DNA from: Prevotella sp. OH937_COT-195
Lineage (GTDB): Bacteria > Bacteroidota > Bacteroidia > Bacteroidales > Bacteroidaceae
Length of the DNA: 64,000 nucleotides
Reading direction: 5' to 3'
Assembly: GCF_003932845.1 (NCBI RefSeq)
Contig: NZ_RQZH01000013.1
Span: 1 to 64,000, forward strand
Shown: piece by piece, positions 18,784-28,681 of the stretch
Position numbering within the stretch: position 1 is the stretch's first letter
How the letters are laid out: every line of letters begins with the position of its first letter
Translations under genes and position numbers: made by a program
Notes under the pieces: model-generated
What the model was told of the DNA's origin: nothing
The model's input: only the letters and a program-made list of their open reading frames with translations
Databases searched by the model: none

Positions 18784-18849
18784 GTTCTTTTCTCCTTTTT
18801 TCGTTTGACGTGGTATGTTTCGTTACATTTGGTTGTTATCGGCTACCGT

Positions 18850-20193
18850 TCAGAGTGCGCGCACGAGTTGCTTGAACTGCTCGCCGCGGTCTTCCATGTT
18901 CTTGAACAAATCGAAACTTGCACAGCATGGCGACAGTAGTACTGTCATTCCCGGCTCTGCCATCTCGTAACATGCAGCCACGCATTCCTTCATTGAATGT
19001 GTGTCGCGCACCGGAACCCCCAACGAGTCGAAATTCTCGTGTAACTTGGTGTTGTCCGCACCGAGATATACAAGTCCCGCACATTTCTTCTTCACGAGTT
19101 CCTTTATCGGTTCGTAGTCGTTTCCCTTGTCCTTTCCTCCTATGATGAGAATGGTCGGGTTCTTCATGCTTTCAAGGGCATACCAGCAGGCATCGACGTT
19201 TGTTGCTTTCGAGTCGTTGATATATTCCACTCCCGCCACGCGCGTAACTTTCTCCAAACGGTGTTCCACGCCGGGGAAATCGCCGAGGCTCTTGCGTATC
19301 ACGTCTTTCTTGATGCCTGCAACGGCCGATGCCAATCCTGCCGCGAGCGAGTTGTATATGTTGTGCTTTCCGGTGAGCGATAGAGCCTCTTGTTCCATGT
19401 TGAACGGTATAGGCTCTTCTAATTTATATTTGCCTTCTTCGATATAACCTATTGATTTGTTCCCTTTTAGTTCGGAGAACGGCAGGCACACTGCCTTTAT
19501 GTCGTACTTGTCGAGTTCGCGTTTTATCACGGGATCGTCGTTCCAATATATGAAAGCATCTTCTTCCGTCTGGTTCTGCACTATCCTCATCTTTGCGTCA
19601 ACATAGTTCTGCATGTAGTTCCGATAGCGGTCGAGATGGTCGGGCGTAATGTTCAGCAACACTGCTACATTGGCTCGGAAGTCGTACATGTTGTCGAGTT
19701 GGAACGAACTCAATTCTATTATATAATACTCGTGCGGGTCTTCTGCCACTTGCAGTGCCAACGAGTTGCCTATGTTGCCGGCGAGTCCTGCATCGTAGCC
19801 TGCCGCTTTGAAGATATGATATATCAAAGATGTTGTTGTTGTTTTTCCGTTCGAGCCTGTTACACATATCATTTTCGAGTCTGTGTATCGTCCGGCAAAC
19901 TCTATCTCGCTTATTATACGAATTCCTTTTGCCATGATTTTCCGTATCATGGGAGCCTCATCGGGAATGCCAGGGCTTTTTATTACCTCGTCGGCAGAGA
20001 GAATTTTCCCCTCCGAATGCCGTCCTTCCTCCCATTCGATGTTGTGGTCGTCGAGCATCTTTTTGTAGCGTTCCTTTATCATGCCCATGTCAGATACGAA
20101 CACATCGAACCCTTCTTTCTTTGCCAGTATGGCTGCCCCGGTTCCACTCTCGGCGGCACCGAGTACAACGATGCGTCTCGTCTCGTCTTTCAT
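18850..20193 (-). CDS. murD: UDP-N-acetylmuramoyl-L-alanine--D-glutamate ligase
   Basis: Adds D-glutamate to UDP-MurNAc-L-Ala. The protein is 447 residues. It has an N-terminal nucleotide-sugar binding fold (VVLGAAESGTGAA), the ATP site VTGSNGKTTTTS (111-122), INDSKATNVDA in the central domain and LLSPCCASFDLF near the C-terminus, typical of MurD. It lies seven bases downstream of mraY. Confidence 0.97.
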   Translation of the reverse strand: MKDETRRIVVLGAAESGTGAAILAKKEGFDVFVSDMGMIKERYKKMLDDHNIEWEEGRHSEGKILSADEVIKSPGIPDEAPMIRKIMAKGIRIISEIEFAGRYTDSKMICVTGSNGKTTTTSLIYHIFKAAGYDAGLAGNIGNSLALQVAEDPHEYYIIELSSFQLDNMYDFRANVAVLLNITPDHLDRYRNYMQNYVDAKMRIVQNQTEEDAFIYWNDDPVIKRELDKYDIKAVCLPFSELKGNKSIGYIEEGKYKLEEPIPFNMEQEALSLTGKHNIYNSLAAGLASAVAGIKKDVIRKSLGDFPGVEHRLEKVTRVAGVEYINDSKATNVDACWYALESMKNPTILIIGGKDKGNDYEPIKELVKKKCAGLVYLGADNTKLHENFDSLGVPVRDTHSMKECVAACYEMAEPGMTVLLSPCCASFDLFKNMEDRGEQFKQLVRAL

Positions 20194-20200
20194 CTTATGT

Positions 20201-21472
20201 TTATCTTATCTTCAGTGTTATTATTGTTATTGCCGCAAGGATTATGGTTATTATCCAGAAGCGGAACGTTATCTTTGATTCATGGAATTGTCGTCTCGGC
20301 CAGTTTTTGAATATATACCGACTGGTTGTGTCGAGATGCTCGTCCAGTTTTCTGAAATTATCGTGTATCGGCGTTGAACGGAACACGCGAACGCGCTGTC
20401 CCTTGCGTTTCATCCTCTTGAACCAAAACGTCTGAATCATCACGCTGAGACTCTCGACAAGGAAAATACCGCATAGTATCGGCACGAGCAACTCTTTGTG
20501 TATTATCACAGCGCAGACACCTATGATGCCACCGATGGTGAGCGAGCCGGTGTCGCCCATGAAAATCTGTGCCGGAAAGGCATTGTACCACAGGAAACCT
20601 ATCATCGCACCGATGAACGCACAAAGGAAAACCACCAACTCCTGAGACCCGGGTATGTACATTATGTTGAGATAGGAGGCAAACTCGAGGTGCGAACTTA
20701 CATACGCGAAGATACCCAATGCAACGCCTATTATGGCGGCGTTTCCCGCACACATGCCGTCCATGCCGTCGTTAAGATTTGCGCCGTTGCTCACGGCCGT
20801 AACAACCAATATTGTCATTATTACGAACAATATCCATCCGGCAGCGGTGGAGTATTCTCCCATGAAACCTACTATTTTAGAGTAGTCGAGATTGTGGTTT
20901 TTGACAAACGGGATTGTGGTTTTAAGCGATTTTTCCAACTCCGACTTGTGAGTTATCACAAGTTCCTGCCCCTGTTTCTGCGTCTCCACGTTCTCGCGTA
21001 TCTTTGCATCGGGACTTGCCCATAGAACCAAGCCTACAATCAGTCCGATGCTTACCTGTCCCACAATCTTGTATTTGCCCTTGAGCCCCTCCTTGTTTTT
21101 ACGGAAAATCTTGATGTAATCGTCGAGGAAACCGAGGAAACCGAGCCATACGGTGGTTATCATCATCAGTATCATGTAAATGTTACGCATGCGCCCAAGC
21201 AATATAACGGGCAGCATTATGGCAACTATTATTATGATGCCGCCCATCGTGGGTACACCTTTCTTATTTGTTCCGAACGGGTCGATGTCGGCATCGCGCT
21301 GTGTTTCCGCTATCTTTTTGCGCTTCATCCACTTTATAAACTTCTCGCCGAACCATGCCGATATGATTAACGAGAGTATCAGTGTGAGCAATGCGCGGAA
21401 CGATATATACGACCAAAGGTGTGCTCCGGGTATGTTGAACTGTTCTAAAAACCTGAATATATAGTATAACAT
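20201..21472 (-). CDS. mraY: Phospho-N-acetylmuramoyl-pentapeptide transferase
   Basis: Integral membrane enzyme that makes lipid I from UDP-MurNAc-pentapeptide and undecaprenyl phosphate. At 423 residues it is about 60 longer than E. coli MraY. The catalytic motifs GFLDDYIKI, NLNDGMDGM and MGDTGSL are all present. The extra length lies mainly in a hydrophilic stretch between helices, just before the NDGMDG segment (about 175-215: DAKIRENVETQK...SLKTTIPF), probably periplasmic. Confidence 0.96.
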   Translation of the reverse strand: MLYYIFRFLEQFNIPGAHLWSYISFRALLTLILSLIISAWFGEKFIKWMKRKKIAETQRDADIDPFGTNKKGVPTMGGIIIIVAIMLPVILLGRMRNIYMILMMITTVWLGFLGFLDDYIKIFRKNKEGLKGKYKIVGQVSIGLIVGLVLWASPDAKIRENVETQKQGQELVITHKSELEKSLKTTIPFVKNHNLDYSKIVGFMGEYSTAAGWILFVIMTILVVTAVSNGANLNDGMDGMCAGNAAIIGVALGIFAYVSSHLEFASYLNIMYIPGSQELVVFLCAFIGAMIGFLWYNAFPAQIFMGDTGSLTIGGIIGVCAVIIHKELLVPILCGIFLVESLSVMIQTFWFKRMKRKGQRVRVFRSTPIHDNFRKLDEHLDTTSRYIFKNWPRRQFHESKITFRFWIITIILAAITIITLKIR

Positions 21473-21487
21473 ATCTTGAGTTTTTTA

Positions 21488-22939
21488 TTATTTTGTGACA
21501 AACTCGCGAACCACCTCTTTGTCATCGAAGTGGTGTTTTTCTCCTTTTATCTCCTGATAGTCCTCATGTCCTTTTCCGGCAATGAGTATCACGTCGCCTT
21601 TTTGTGCCATCATGCAGGCCGTGCGAATGGCTTCGCGTCGGTCAACGATGCTTACCACCTTTTTCATCTGTTGGCGGTCAAGTCCGGCGAGCATGTCGTT
21701 TATTATTTCCTGCGGTTCCTCAAAGCGCGGGTTGTCGCTCGTTATGATGATGCGGTCGCTTTGTCTTGCCGCCTCTTTTGCCATCAGCGGTCGCTTGCCT
21801 TTGTCACGATTGCCGCCCGCACCGCACACGGTTATTACCTTGCCGCGCCCGTTTAGCACCTCGTGTATTGCATTGAGAACATTTGCAAGAGCATCGGGAG
21901 TGTGTGCATAGTCAATGATGGCGGTGAAACCTTCGGCAGAACGCACCGGTTCCAGTCTTCCGTTGACACTGCCCAAGGTGCTCATGGCTACGAGAATGTC
22001 CTCCGGCTCTTCACCGAGAACCCTTGCCGTGCCATATACGGCAAGCAGATTGCTGACGTTGAATTTACCAATGAACTGCACACCCACCTCGCGTCCGTCA
22101 ATCTCGAGGTACATACCTTCGAAATGACACTCTATTAGGCGTGCGTGGAAATCGGCAGTCTGTCTTGTTGAATATGTCTTCACCGTGGCTTTGGTGTTCT
22201 GAACCATTATCCTGCCGTTCTTGTCGTCGGCATTGACAATGGCGTAACTGCCCTTTGGCAGCATGTCGAAGAATGCCTTCTTGGCATCGCGATAGTTCTC
22301 GAAAGTTTTGTGATAATCAAGATGATCGCGTGTAAGATTGGTGAAAATGCCCACAGAGAACTTAAGTCCGCCAATGCGTTTCTGTGCTATGGCGTGGCTC
22401 GAGCATTCCATGAAGACATACCGGCAACCGGCATCTGCCATGCGTGCCAGCAACATGTTCAGTTCGACAGGATCCGGGGTGGTGTGATCCGTCGGAATCG
22501 TTTCGTCTTCGATATAGTTGCATACGGTTGAAATAAGACCGCATTTATATCCCAGTTTGCGGAACATATTATATAATAAGGTGGCAATGGTGGTTTTACC
22601 GTTGGTTCCCGTTACGCCAATCAGTTTCAGATTTTCGGAAGGATTGCCGTAGAAAGCGGTTGCCGCATGTCCCACGGCATCTTCGGTAGATGCCACTTTT
22701 ATGTATGTAACGCCATCGGCGAGAGTGTCGGGCAGTTCCTCGCACAGTACTGCCGCCGCTCCTTGTTCCACGGCTTTTGCCATGAACGTGTGTCCGTCTA
22801 CCTGCGTTCCTTTCATTGCCACGAACAAATGTCCTTTGGCTATGCGGCGCGAGTCTATGTTCACTCCCGTAATCTCCACATCATCGTTGCCCTTGATTAC
22901 GGCATTATTGATGTTTCTTAGCAACTCTTTGAGTATCAT
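21488..22939 (-). CDS. murE: UDP-MurNAc-tripeptide synthetase (meso-diaminopimelate-adding)
   Basis: Adds the third stem-peptide residue. The 483-residue protein has the ATP site [13 protein letters not shown]. It also has the DNPR motif ([10 protein letters not shown], near residue 405), which in this family marks meso-diaminopimelate rather than lysine as the substrate. Its position between the PBP gene and mraY is the standard dcw order. Confidence 0.96.
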   Translation of the reverse strand: MILKELLRNINNAVIKGNDDVEITGVNIDSRRIAKGHLFVAMKGTQVDGHTFMAKAVEQGAAAVLCEELPDTLADGVTYIKVASTEDAVGHAATAFYGNPSENLKLIGVTGTNGKTTIATLLYNMFRKLGYKCGLISTVCNYIEDETIPTDHTTPDPVELNMLLARMADAGCRYVFMECSSHAIAQKRIGGLKFSVGIFTNLTRDHLDYHKTFENYRDAKKAFFDMLPKGSYAIVNADDKNGRIMVQNTKATVKTYSTRQTADFHARLIECHFEGMYLEIDGREVGVQFIGKFNVSNLLAVYGTARVLGEEPEDILVAMSTLGSVNGRLEPVRSAEGFTAIIDYAHTPDALANVLNAIHEVLNGRGKVITVCGAGGNRDKGKRPLMAKEAARQSDRIIITSDNPRFEEPQEIINDMLAGLDRQQMKKVVSIVDRREAIRTACMMAQKGDVILIAGKGHEDYQEIKGEKHHFDDKEVVREFVTK

Positions 22940-23005
22940 GTTTCAATTCTTTTTTTCTTAGTTGTAATAAATCTTCCCGGCAGATGCGTTTCCGAGTGTG
23001 CCGAT

Positions 23006-25153
23006 TCAGCCCATTCTCAGTATGCAGACCTCGCCTCTCTTTATTTTATGTCCGGCGGGAAGACTCTGCGAGTTTACTTTTCCCCTGCCGACAAGTGTGA
23101 CATTCAAACCGCGTTTTTCGAGCAGGAAAACGGCATCGCGTGCCCCCATTCCGGTAACGTTGGGTACCAACTCGTCGCCATATTTCGGTGTTTCGACCAT
23201 GTCAATGCGGTTGTTCTTGTGCTCGGCCCTTCCCCAAATGGGGTTGCCGTTAGCATAACTGCCGTCCCACGATGTCTTTGTCTCTATGCCAAAATGATTC
23301 AACACGAACCACGCGGAAAGCATATTACCGTTTTTAACATCGGGCATTAAAACAGACAGAGAGTCCTTGGAGTCGCTCACATCGAGCCACAAATCCTTTG
23401 CCATAATGCCTTCCGATATGTTGTGGAACACCTTCGCGCTCATGCCTCCCGATGCGGGGTGCCCGTTCTTTTGTATGCACACGATGCAACTATATCGCGG
23501 TTGGTTCGAAGGAAAGAATCCCACGAAACTGAGCAGATATTTCATTCCCCCACTTTTGTAGCCGGCCTTGCCGTGCGAAATCTGCGCCGTACCGGTCTTG
23601 CCTGCAACGCTGAACAACTGCGAACGGGCTGCTTTTCCCGTTCCCCGGCTTACTACATGTTCGAGCATCGTTATCACTTTCGACAAGGTGGTGCTGTTGC
23701 ATATCTGCGGTTTCAGTACTACCGGGTCGTAATTTTTCACCACTTCTCCGTCCTTAATCACTTGTTTCACGAACCGTGGGCGCATCATCTTGCCGCCGTT
23801 GGCAATGGCATTGTAGAACGTAAGGACGGATATTGGCGGAATCTGTGTCTCATATCCGATACTCATCCACGGCAGTGCCGTCTTGCTCCAGTTGACATAC
23901 TGCCCTTTGTCGTTTTTCTTTGGCATCCGTATTCGTGGCGGAGTCGCTCCGAAGAGCGGAATTTCAAGGTCGCTTGCTATTCCTATTCTATGCAGTCCTT
24001 CGATGTATTTCTCGGGAGACTTGCCGTAAAATTCGTCTATGACGCGACTGATGCCAATGTTCGAACTTACCTCGAGTGCCTTGGCGAGTGATATTGTTCC
24101 GTAACCACCCCTGTGCCAGTTGTGGTCTTTCATCTTCGCCCCGTGCATGTCAACGATGCCTCCTCCGGTGTTTATCAGTTTTGTCGTGTCAACTTTTCCG
24201 TCGTCGAGTGCCACCATCACCGATGCTGTTTTGAACACCGAACCAGGTTCGAGCAGGTCGCTCACGGCGTTGTTCTTTATCTCGCGGAACTGTCCGTCTG
24301 CACAGCGTGTCATGTTTACGATGGCTTTTATGTCGCCCGTCGGCACGTCCATTACTATTGCCACGCCCACCTGTCCGTTAATTTCTTTCAACTCTTCTAT
24401 TATGGCTCGTTCGGCAATATCCTGCATTTGCACGTCTATTGTGGTAACTATGTCCGAGCCATCTACTGCCTCTTTCTGCATCAGTCCGATGAAGCGGCGT
24501 TTCACTTTCTGCTTTTGCATCTTTCCCGATTCGCCGCGCAGCACCGAGTCGAACGACAATTCCAGCCCGAATCGTGCCGAATCCTTTGCACCGTATAGGT
24601 CGCCCACGGTTCGTGATGCGAGCGATGTGAAAGGGTGTTGACGTGCATTGAACTCCTCTTTGTGGAACCCGCCCTTGTTAGGCGGCAGACAGAATACCGG
24701 CAAACTTGCCACCCGTGTGTATGTGTTGTAATCTACCCTGTATTTCCATATTGGCCAGTGGCGCGATTTTTTTGCTCTTCCTTCTTCTATGTCTTTGCGG
24801 AATTGTTCGGCAGAGCGTTTCGGGAAAATCTCGTGCAGTCCTTTGCAGATGCTGTCCATCTTTTCCACGAGCAGCGAGTCCTTGTGTTCTCCGCCGGCTT
24901 GGAAATCCATATACAATTTGAATTCCGGCAACGAACTTGCCATCAACTGTCCGTCGCTGCTCAGTATATTCCCCCTTATGGGCTTTACCTCCACGCTGTC
25001 TTTTTTAAGTCGGTCTGCCACAGCCATCCAATAGTCGCGCTTTACCGTTCCGATGTATGCCGCCTTGCCTATTACGGCAATGCTTACCAGCACTATGAAA
25101 TAAGCTATGAGCTTATAGCGCGGTAGTATTTTTTTATTGTTGAATTTACTCAT
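23006..25153 (-). CDS. ftsI: Division-specific class B penicillin-binding protein (FtsI/PBP3 type) with PASTA domain
   Basis: Transpeptidase that cross-links septal peptidoglycan. The 715-residue protein has one N-terminal membrane helix (about 14-34), a dimerisation/pedestal domain and the penicillin-binding domain with SVFK (Ser305, Lys308), SSN (363-365) and KTG (519-521). The last 60 residues form a PASTA domain (DELVPNVTGMGARDAVFLLEKRGLNVTLVG). Its start overlaps the FtsL-like stop by four bases, so the two are translationally coupled. It should partner with FtsW. Confidence 0.95.
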   Translation of the reverse strand: MSKFNNKKILPRYKLIAYFIVLVSIAVIGKAAYIGTVKRDYWMAVADRLKKDSVEVKPIRGNILSSDGQLMASSLPEFKLYMDFQAGGEHKDSLLVEKMDSICKGLHEIFPKRSAEQFRKDIEEGRAKKSRHWPIWKYRVDYNTYTRVASLPVFCLPPNKGGFHKEEFNARQHPFTSLASRTVGDLYGAKDSARFGLELSFDSVLRGESGKMQKQKVKRRFIGLMQKEAVDGSDIVTTIDVQMQDIAERAIIEELKEINGQVGVAIVMDVPTGDIKAIVNMTRCADGQFREIKNNAVSDLLEPGSVFKTASVMVALDDGKVDTTKLINTGGGIVDMHGAKMKDHNWHRGGYGTISLAKALEVSSNIGISRVIDEFYGKSPEKYIEGLHRIGIASDLEIPLFGATPPRIRMPKKNDKGQYVNWSKTALPWMSIGYETQIPPISVLTFYNAIANGGKMMRPRFVKQVIKDGEVVKNYDPVVLKPQICNSTTLSKVITMLEHVVSRGTGKAARSQLFSVAGKTGTAQISHGKAGYKSGGMKYLLSFVGFFPSNQPRYSCIVCIQKNGHPASGGMSAKVFHNISEGIMAKDLWLDVSDSKDSLSVLMPDVKNGNMLSAWFVLNHFGIETKTSWDGSYANGNPIWGRAEHKNNRIDMVETPKYGDELVPNVTGMGARDAVFLLEKRGLNVTLVGRGKVNSQSLPAGHKIKRGEVCILRMG

Positions 25154-25749
25154 TTCCCCTCTACATTAATTATATAAGGTGGCTGCTCGGCTTGTTTGAG
25201 CAGGTCGTTATTGTTGTTTTTCAACATTTCCAGCACATGTGTTTCCCGGCATTTTTCCGTCAGTTCGCTTGCCGAAGACAGTGCTTTGTATTTCGAGTCT
25301 TGCAATTCCTTGTTCAGTTTGTCTATTTCCAGCAGGTTATTTTGGCAACTATACCTGTTGGCTACATACAACAATGTGAATAAGACGATGAGTATAATCA
25401 CTCCGACGTTCTTTTTCATGAACTCCGCCGTGAAGAAATCGCCTCCGAGGATTTTCCTTAGCGAGAGGACTTTCGACAGCGGTTCCTCGTCTTCGCGTGC
25501 CTGATTGCTTATTGTCAGTGCAAGCGTTTCCATTTCTTTGTTCTCTTTTTCTTTCTTCTTCCTTTCCTTTTCTTCTTTATCCTTTTCTTTCTCGTCTTTT
25601 TCCTCTTGTGTTTCTTCGTTGTCCATAATGAGTAGTGGCTCGTTGTCCGGCGTGCCTTGTTCTGTCATGTCAATTTCCTCCGCCTCGGCATTTTTTATAA
25701 TCTCTTCTGCTTCTGCGAGGATTTTGTTCTCTTCGTCTTTGTTCGTCAT
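25150..25749 (-). CDS. ftsL: FtsL-like cell division protein
   Basis: Called FtsL from position between rsmH and ftsI and from topology: one membrane helix (about 132-150) followed by a short periplasmic coiled coil. Unlike the roughly 120-residue classical protein, this one is 199 residues. It has an N-terminal cytoplasmic extension of about 130 residues that is highly charged (repeated Glu/Lys, residues 50-72). It overlaps its neighbours by four bases on both sides (rsmH and ftsI). FtsL bridges the FtsQ and FtsI/FtsW subcomplexes. Confidence 0.82.
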   Translation of the reverse strand: MTNKDEENKILAEAEEIIKNAEAEEIDMTEQGTPDNEPLLIMDNEETQEEKDEKEKDKEEKERKKKEKENKEMETLALTISNQAREDEEPLSKVLSLRKILGGDFFTAEFMKKNVGVIILIVLFTLLYVANRYSCQNNLLEIDKLNKELQDSKYKALSSASELTEKCRETHVLEMLKNNNNDLLKQAEQPPYIINVEGK

Positions 25750-26717
25750 ATCTTTTCCGCAATTCTCAGTTTCGCGCTTCTGCTGCGTGGGTTACGCTCA
25801 ATCTCGTCTGCCTGTGGTGTTATCACCTTGTTGTTTATTAGTGCGAAAGGGGTGTTGATGCGCCCGAAGAAATCCTGCGTCATCTTACCTTCTGCATTTC
25901 CTGTTTTCATAACATTCTTCACTATGCGGTCTTCCAGCGAATGATACGTTATAATCGACAATCGCCCGCCCGGCACGAGAAGTTCTGTCGCATTTTTCAG
26001 CATATCCCTCAGTGCGTCCATCTCGTGGTTTACCTCTATTCGCAAGGCTTGGAACAACCGTGCCATATCTTTCTTTTCGCGCTCTTTCCTGAACATCGGT
26101 TCCACTGCCGAGAGCAAGTCGTGTGTGCTCTCTATGTTCTTCTGCCCGCGGCTCTTTACTATTGCCGCGGCTATGCGTCTCGAGTTTTTCATCTCGCCGT
26201 AGATGTAGAAGATGTCGGCAAGTTCCTCCTCGCTTGCGTTGTTAAGTATCTCGGCAGCGGTTTTTCCGGCTCTCTTGTTCATTCTCATGTCGAGCGGAGA
26301 GTCGAATCGGAACGAGAAACCGCGTGTCTCGTCATCGAAATGGTGGCTCGAAACGCCGAGATCGGCTATCAGACCGTCTATGGCATCAACTCCGTGGTAT
26401 CTCATCCAATTTTTCAGATACCTGAAATTGCTCCTCACGAACGTGAATTGTTCCGAATCAATGTCGCCGGCGTTATTCTCGGCATCGGCATCTTGATCGA
26501 AACTATACAGATGTTCGCCGCCTTTGAAACGAGAAAGTATCTCTTTACTATGTCCTCCGCCGCCGAAGGTTACATCCACATAGATGCCCCCGCGGTGTAT
26601 GTTCAGTCCGTCAATGCTCTTTGTAAGCAGTACGGGAGTGTGGTATTCCGCTCCTTGTACGTCTGCCTTGTTGTTCTCGGCAAATGTCTCATTTATGTTT
26701 TCCCGGTCTTTCCGCAT
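25746..26717 (-). CDS. rsmH: 16S rRNA (cytosine-1402-N4)-methyltransferase
   Basis: SAM-dependent methyltransferase acting on C1402 of 16S rRNA (formerly MraW). The protein is 323 residues. It has YHTPVLL near the start, the SAM loop YVDVTFGGGGHS, ADLGVSSHHFD and the C-terminal ITYHSLEDRIVKN and NPRSRSAKLR motifs. It is the second gene of the dcw cluster, after mraZ. Confidence 0.97.
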   Translation of the reverse strand: MRKDRENINETFAENNKADVQGAEYHTPVLLTKSIDGLNIHRGGIYVDVTFGGGGHSKEILSRFKGGEHLYSFDQDADAENNAGDIDSEQFTFVRSNFRYLKNWMRYHGVDAIDGLIADLGVSSHHFDDETRGFSFRFDSPLDMRMNKRAGKTAAEILNNASEEELADIFYIYGEMKNSRRIAAAIVKSRGQKNIESTHDLLSAVEPMFRKEREKKDMARLFQALRIEVNHEMDALRDMLKNATELLVPGGRLSIITYHSLEDRIVKNVMKTGNAEGKMTQDFFGRINTPFALINNKVITPQADEIERNPRSRSAKLRIAEKI

Positions 26718-26816
26718 TGACGTTACTGTTTGTATTGTTGTTCGCGTATTTTGATTCTCTTCACTATGAGAGTACTTAATTCCAAATGTCTTTTTACCGA
26801 TACGGTTGGCAATATG

Positions 26817-27281
26817 TCATTCTGAAATGTTTTTTTCCTTTTCGGACATCATCTTTCCGAACAATTCGGAAAACTCGGCCGGCTCAACAAACTGATTTTC
26901 AAGTTCGGCCACGTCCCACATTTCGATGGTGTTGCGAACGCCTATAAATCTTACGTTCTGACCGATACCTGCCATTTGCAGGTAACGGCGCGGTACGAGG
27001 AAGCGACCATTGCCGTCGAGCGTGACCAACTCCACCATGGATACAAACTGGCGGTAAATCTGCTGTTCGGTTCTGTCCCATCTTCCGAGCCGGCTCTCCA
27101 TGGCGTCCATTTCGGCATTCCAAACGCTCTCGGGGTACAACACTATGCACTTTTGGTGAGGATCCATGCGCATCACGAGACTCTCTTCGCCGGATGCCTG
27201 CAGCACCTTGCGGAAAGCGGCCGGCAGAAAGGACCTTCCCTTTGCGTCAACCTTTGCCTCTATGTTGCCTAAAAACCTCAT
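26817..27281 (-). CDS. mraZ: Transcriptional regulator MraZ
   Basis: A 154-residue protein with two SpoVT/AbrB-like repeats. The first is at about 1-60 (IEAKVDAKGRSFLPAAFRK) and the second at about 80-140 (VTLDGNGRFLVPRRYLQMAG). MraZ proteins form rings that bind GTG/TGG direct repeats in front of the dcw operon. The first gene of the cluster here, it has a matching 10-bp-periodic array in its promoter. Confidence 0.96.
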   Translation of the reverse strand: MRFLGNIEAKVDAKGRSFLPAAFRKVLQASGEESLVMRMDPHQKCIVLYPESVWNAEMDAMESRLGRWDRTEQQIYRQFVSMVELVTLDGNGRFLVPRRYLQMAGIGQNVRFIGVRNTIEMWDVAELENQFVEPAEFSELFGKMMSEKEKNISE

Positions 27282-27309
27282 GCGTTCTTATTTAATAAAT
27301 ACTTTTTGG

Positions 27310-27352
27310 CAAAGATACACATTTTACTCCACTTTTCACCACTTTCCACCAC
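27310..27352 (-). promoter_or_regulatory. dcw operon promoter with candidate MraZ operator
   Basis: On the minus strand a TATCTTTG -7 box (complement of 27310-27317) lies 29 bases upstream of the mraZ ATG. Just above it are three GTGG motifs at exact 10-bp spacing (complements of 27329-27332, 27339-27342 and 27349-27352), within AAAGTGG-like units. No good -33 TTTG is seen, and the array occupies that position. Evenly spaced GTGG/TGGG repeats are the known MraZ target in other bacteria, so autoregulation is likely. Confidence 0.7.
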
Positions 27353-27806
27353 AAAAGTGAAAAAATATTTTTATTTTAGCATTTATTAATATTTCGGATC
27401 ACCGTTGATGTGTGGCTTAAAGGCGTTTTTCCACGAAATGAGGGGTGTTAAATTCGTTTTTGGGCAGTAAGTTGGAATAAAAGTCATGGCGAATGGTTGT
27501 TTTTTTTATGTATTTTTATGGAAAACGGCTGTAAAGATTTGGTAACGGAATGTTGTGACGTGATGAATGAAATTAGGGATAATGAAACCTGTCAAGTAAT
27601 TACGGAGAACGATGTTGCTGTGGGAAAAATGTGGTTTTGTGAGAATTTTGCAATAATGCGGAAGAAAAAAACAAAAACCATTGTTCGCAAAATTCAACAC
27701 TTGTGGAGATGGTAAGTACTATGCTGTCTGTGTGTAACAATCAGTCCGTGAAAATCTTTTTTCGTTTTTTTTCATAAAAAACACTGCTCGTTCAAAAAAA
27801 TAAGTG
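27353..27806. other. Non-coding gap between the dcw operon and the glsA-like gene
   Basis: An AT-rich divergent spacer. It holds the upstream part of the dcw regulatory region and, at its right edge, the promoter of the acyltransferase. A 65-codon frame (ATG at 27518) exists, but nothing supports it. No RNA gene or repeat is recognised. Confidence 0.5.
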
Positions 27807-27814
27807 TATTTTTG
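27807..27814 (+). promoter_or_regulatory. -7 box of the glsA-like operon, excludes an earlier start
   Basis: TATTTTTG matches TAnnTTTG. It includes the TTG at 27812 that would otherwise give a longer protein. A start inside a promoter element is not credible, so the ATG at 27833 is chosen. Confidence 0.6.
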
Positions 27815-27832
27815 CAAATACTTTTTCTTAAA

Positions 27833-28660
27833 ATGAGAGAGATAACCCGGAAAACCATAGACGTAGGCGAAATCCTTGAAGGAAAGATGGGGACGAAAGC
27901 AAAGTTCGTTCCCCGTCCGCTGGTGTCGTGGTTAAAGAAAACAATACATCAAGACGAGGTAAACAAGTTTTTGTGGGACAACCGCGAACTTACCGGTACG
28001 CCGTGGCTTGAGGAATGTGTGCGTTACCTTGACATGACGCTCGAAACGGAAGGAGAGGAAAACCTTCCACCCAACGACGACGGAAAGCTATACACTTTCG
28101 TTAGCAACCACCCTCTCGGAGGGATAGACGGCGTAGCGCTCGGCTCAATAATAGGGCGGAAATACGACGGGCGTTTTCGCTATCTTGTCAACGATCTGCT
28201 GATGAACCTGCCGGGACTCGCGCCTTTATGCATACCCATAAACAAAACCGGAAGTCAGAGCCGCAATTTCCCCGCAATGGTGGAGGCGGGCTTCAAGAGC
28301 GACAACCACATGCTGATGTTCCCCGCCGGACTTTGTTCGCGCCGAAAGGATGGGCAGATAAGAGACTTGCCGTGGAAAAAAACTTTCATATCGAAAAGCA
28401 TCGAATATAAACGAGATGTGGTGCCGATACATTTCGGAGGGCAGAACTCCGATTTCTTCTACAAACTCGCGAATTTCAGCGACAAATACATAAAGAAAGT
28501 AAATGTGGCAATGATTTTCCTTGTCGATGAGATGTATAAAAACGTGCATGGGAAATTCAAGGTTAAGTTCGGGAAACCAATACCGTGGCAGACTTTCGAC
28601 AAATCGAAAACGCCGATGGAATGGGCAGAATTTGTTTACGAACGTGTATATAAGTTATGA
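27833..28660 (+). CDS. glsA: Lysophospholipid-type O-acyltransferase, probable glycine-lipid synthase subunit GlsA
   Basis: A 275-residue PlsC-like acyltransferase. The block SNHPLGGIDG (91-100) holds the catalytic His93 and Asp99, with one more residue between them than the classic HX4D. FPAGLCSRR near 165 corresponds to the phosphate or acceptor motif. A GNAT-like N-acyltransferase follows 21 bases later. In Bacteroides thetaiotaomicron a pair of this kind (glsB, glsA) makes N-acyl then O-acyl glycine lipids, so that role is likely. A general 1-acylglycerol-3-phosphate acyltransferase is the alternative. Confidence 0.8.
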   Translation: MREITRKTIDVGEILEGKMGTKAKFVPRPLVSWLKKTIHQDEVNKFLWDNRELTGTPWLEECVRYLDMTLETEGEENLPPNDDGKLYTFVSNHPLGGIDGVALGSIIGRKYDGRFRYLVNDLLMNLPGLAPLCIPINKTGSQSRNFPAMVEAGFKSDNHMLMFPAGLCSRRKDGQIRDLPWKKTFISKSIEYKRDVVPIHFGGQNSDFFYKLANFSDKYIKKVNVAMIFLVDEMYKNVHGKFKVKFGKPIPWQTFDKSKTPMEWAEFVYERVYKL

Positions 28661-28681
28661 GATAATTTTCAACGATAGAAG

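Noticed and set aside
17524..27281. Missing murF and ddl as evidence of a broken dcw cluster
   Set aside because: Both genes are intact elsewhere in the window (60614 and 47596); this is rearranged order, not loss.
27518..27715. 65-codon Cys-containing frame in the dcw-glsA gap
   Set aside because: No family, no clear ribosome-binding site and no consensus promoter; a competing frame of similar length lies on the other strand.
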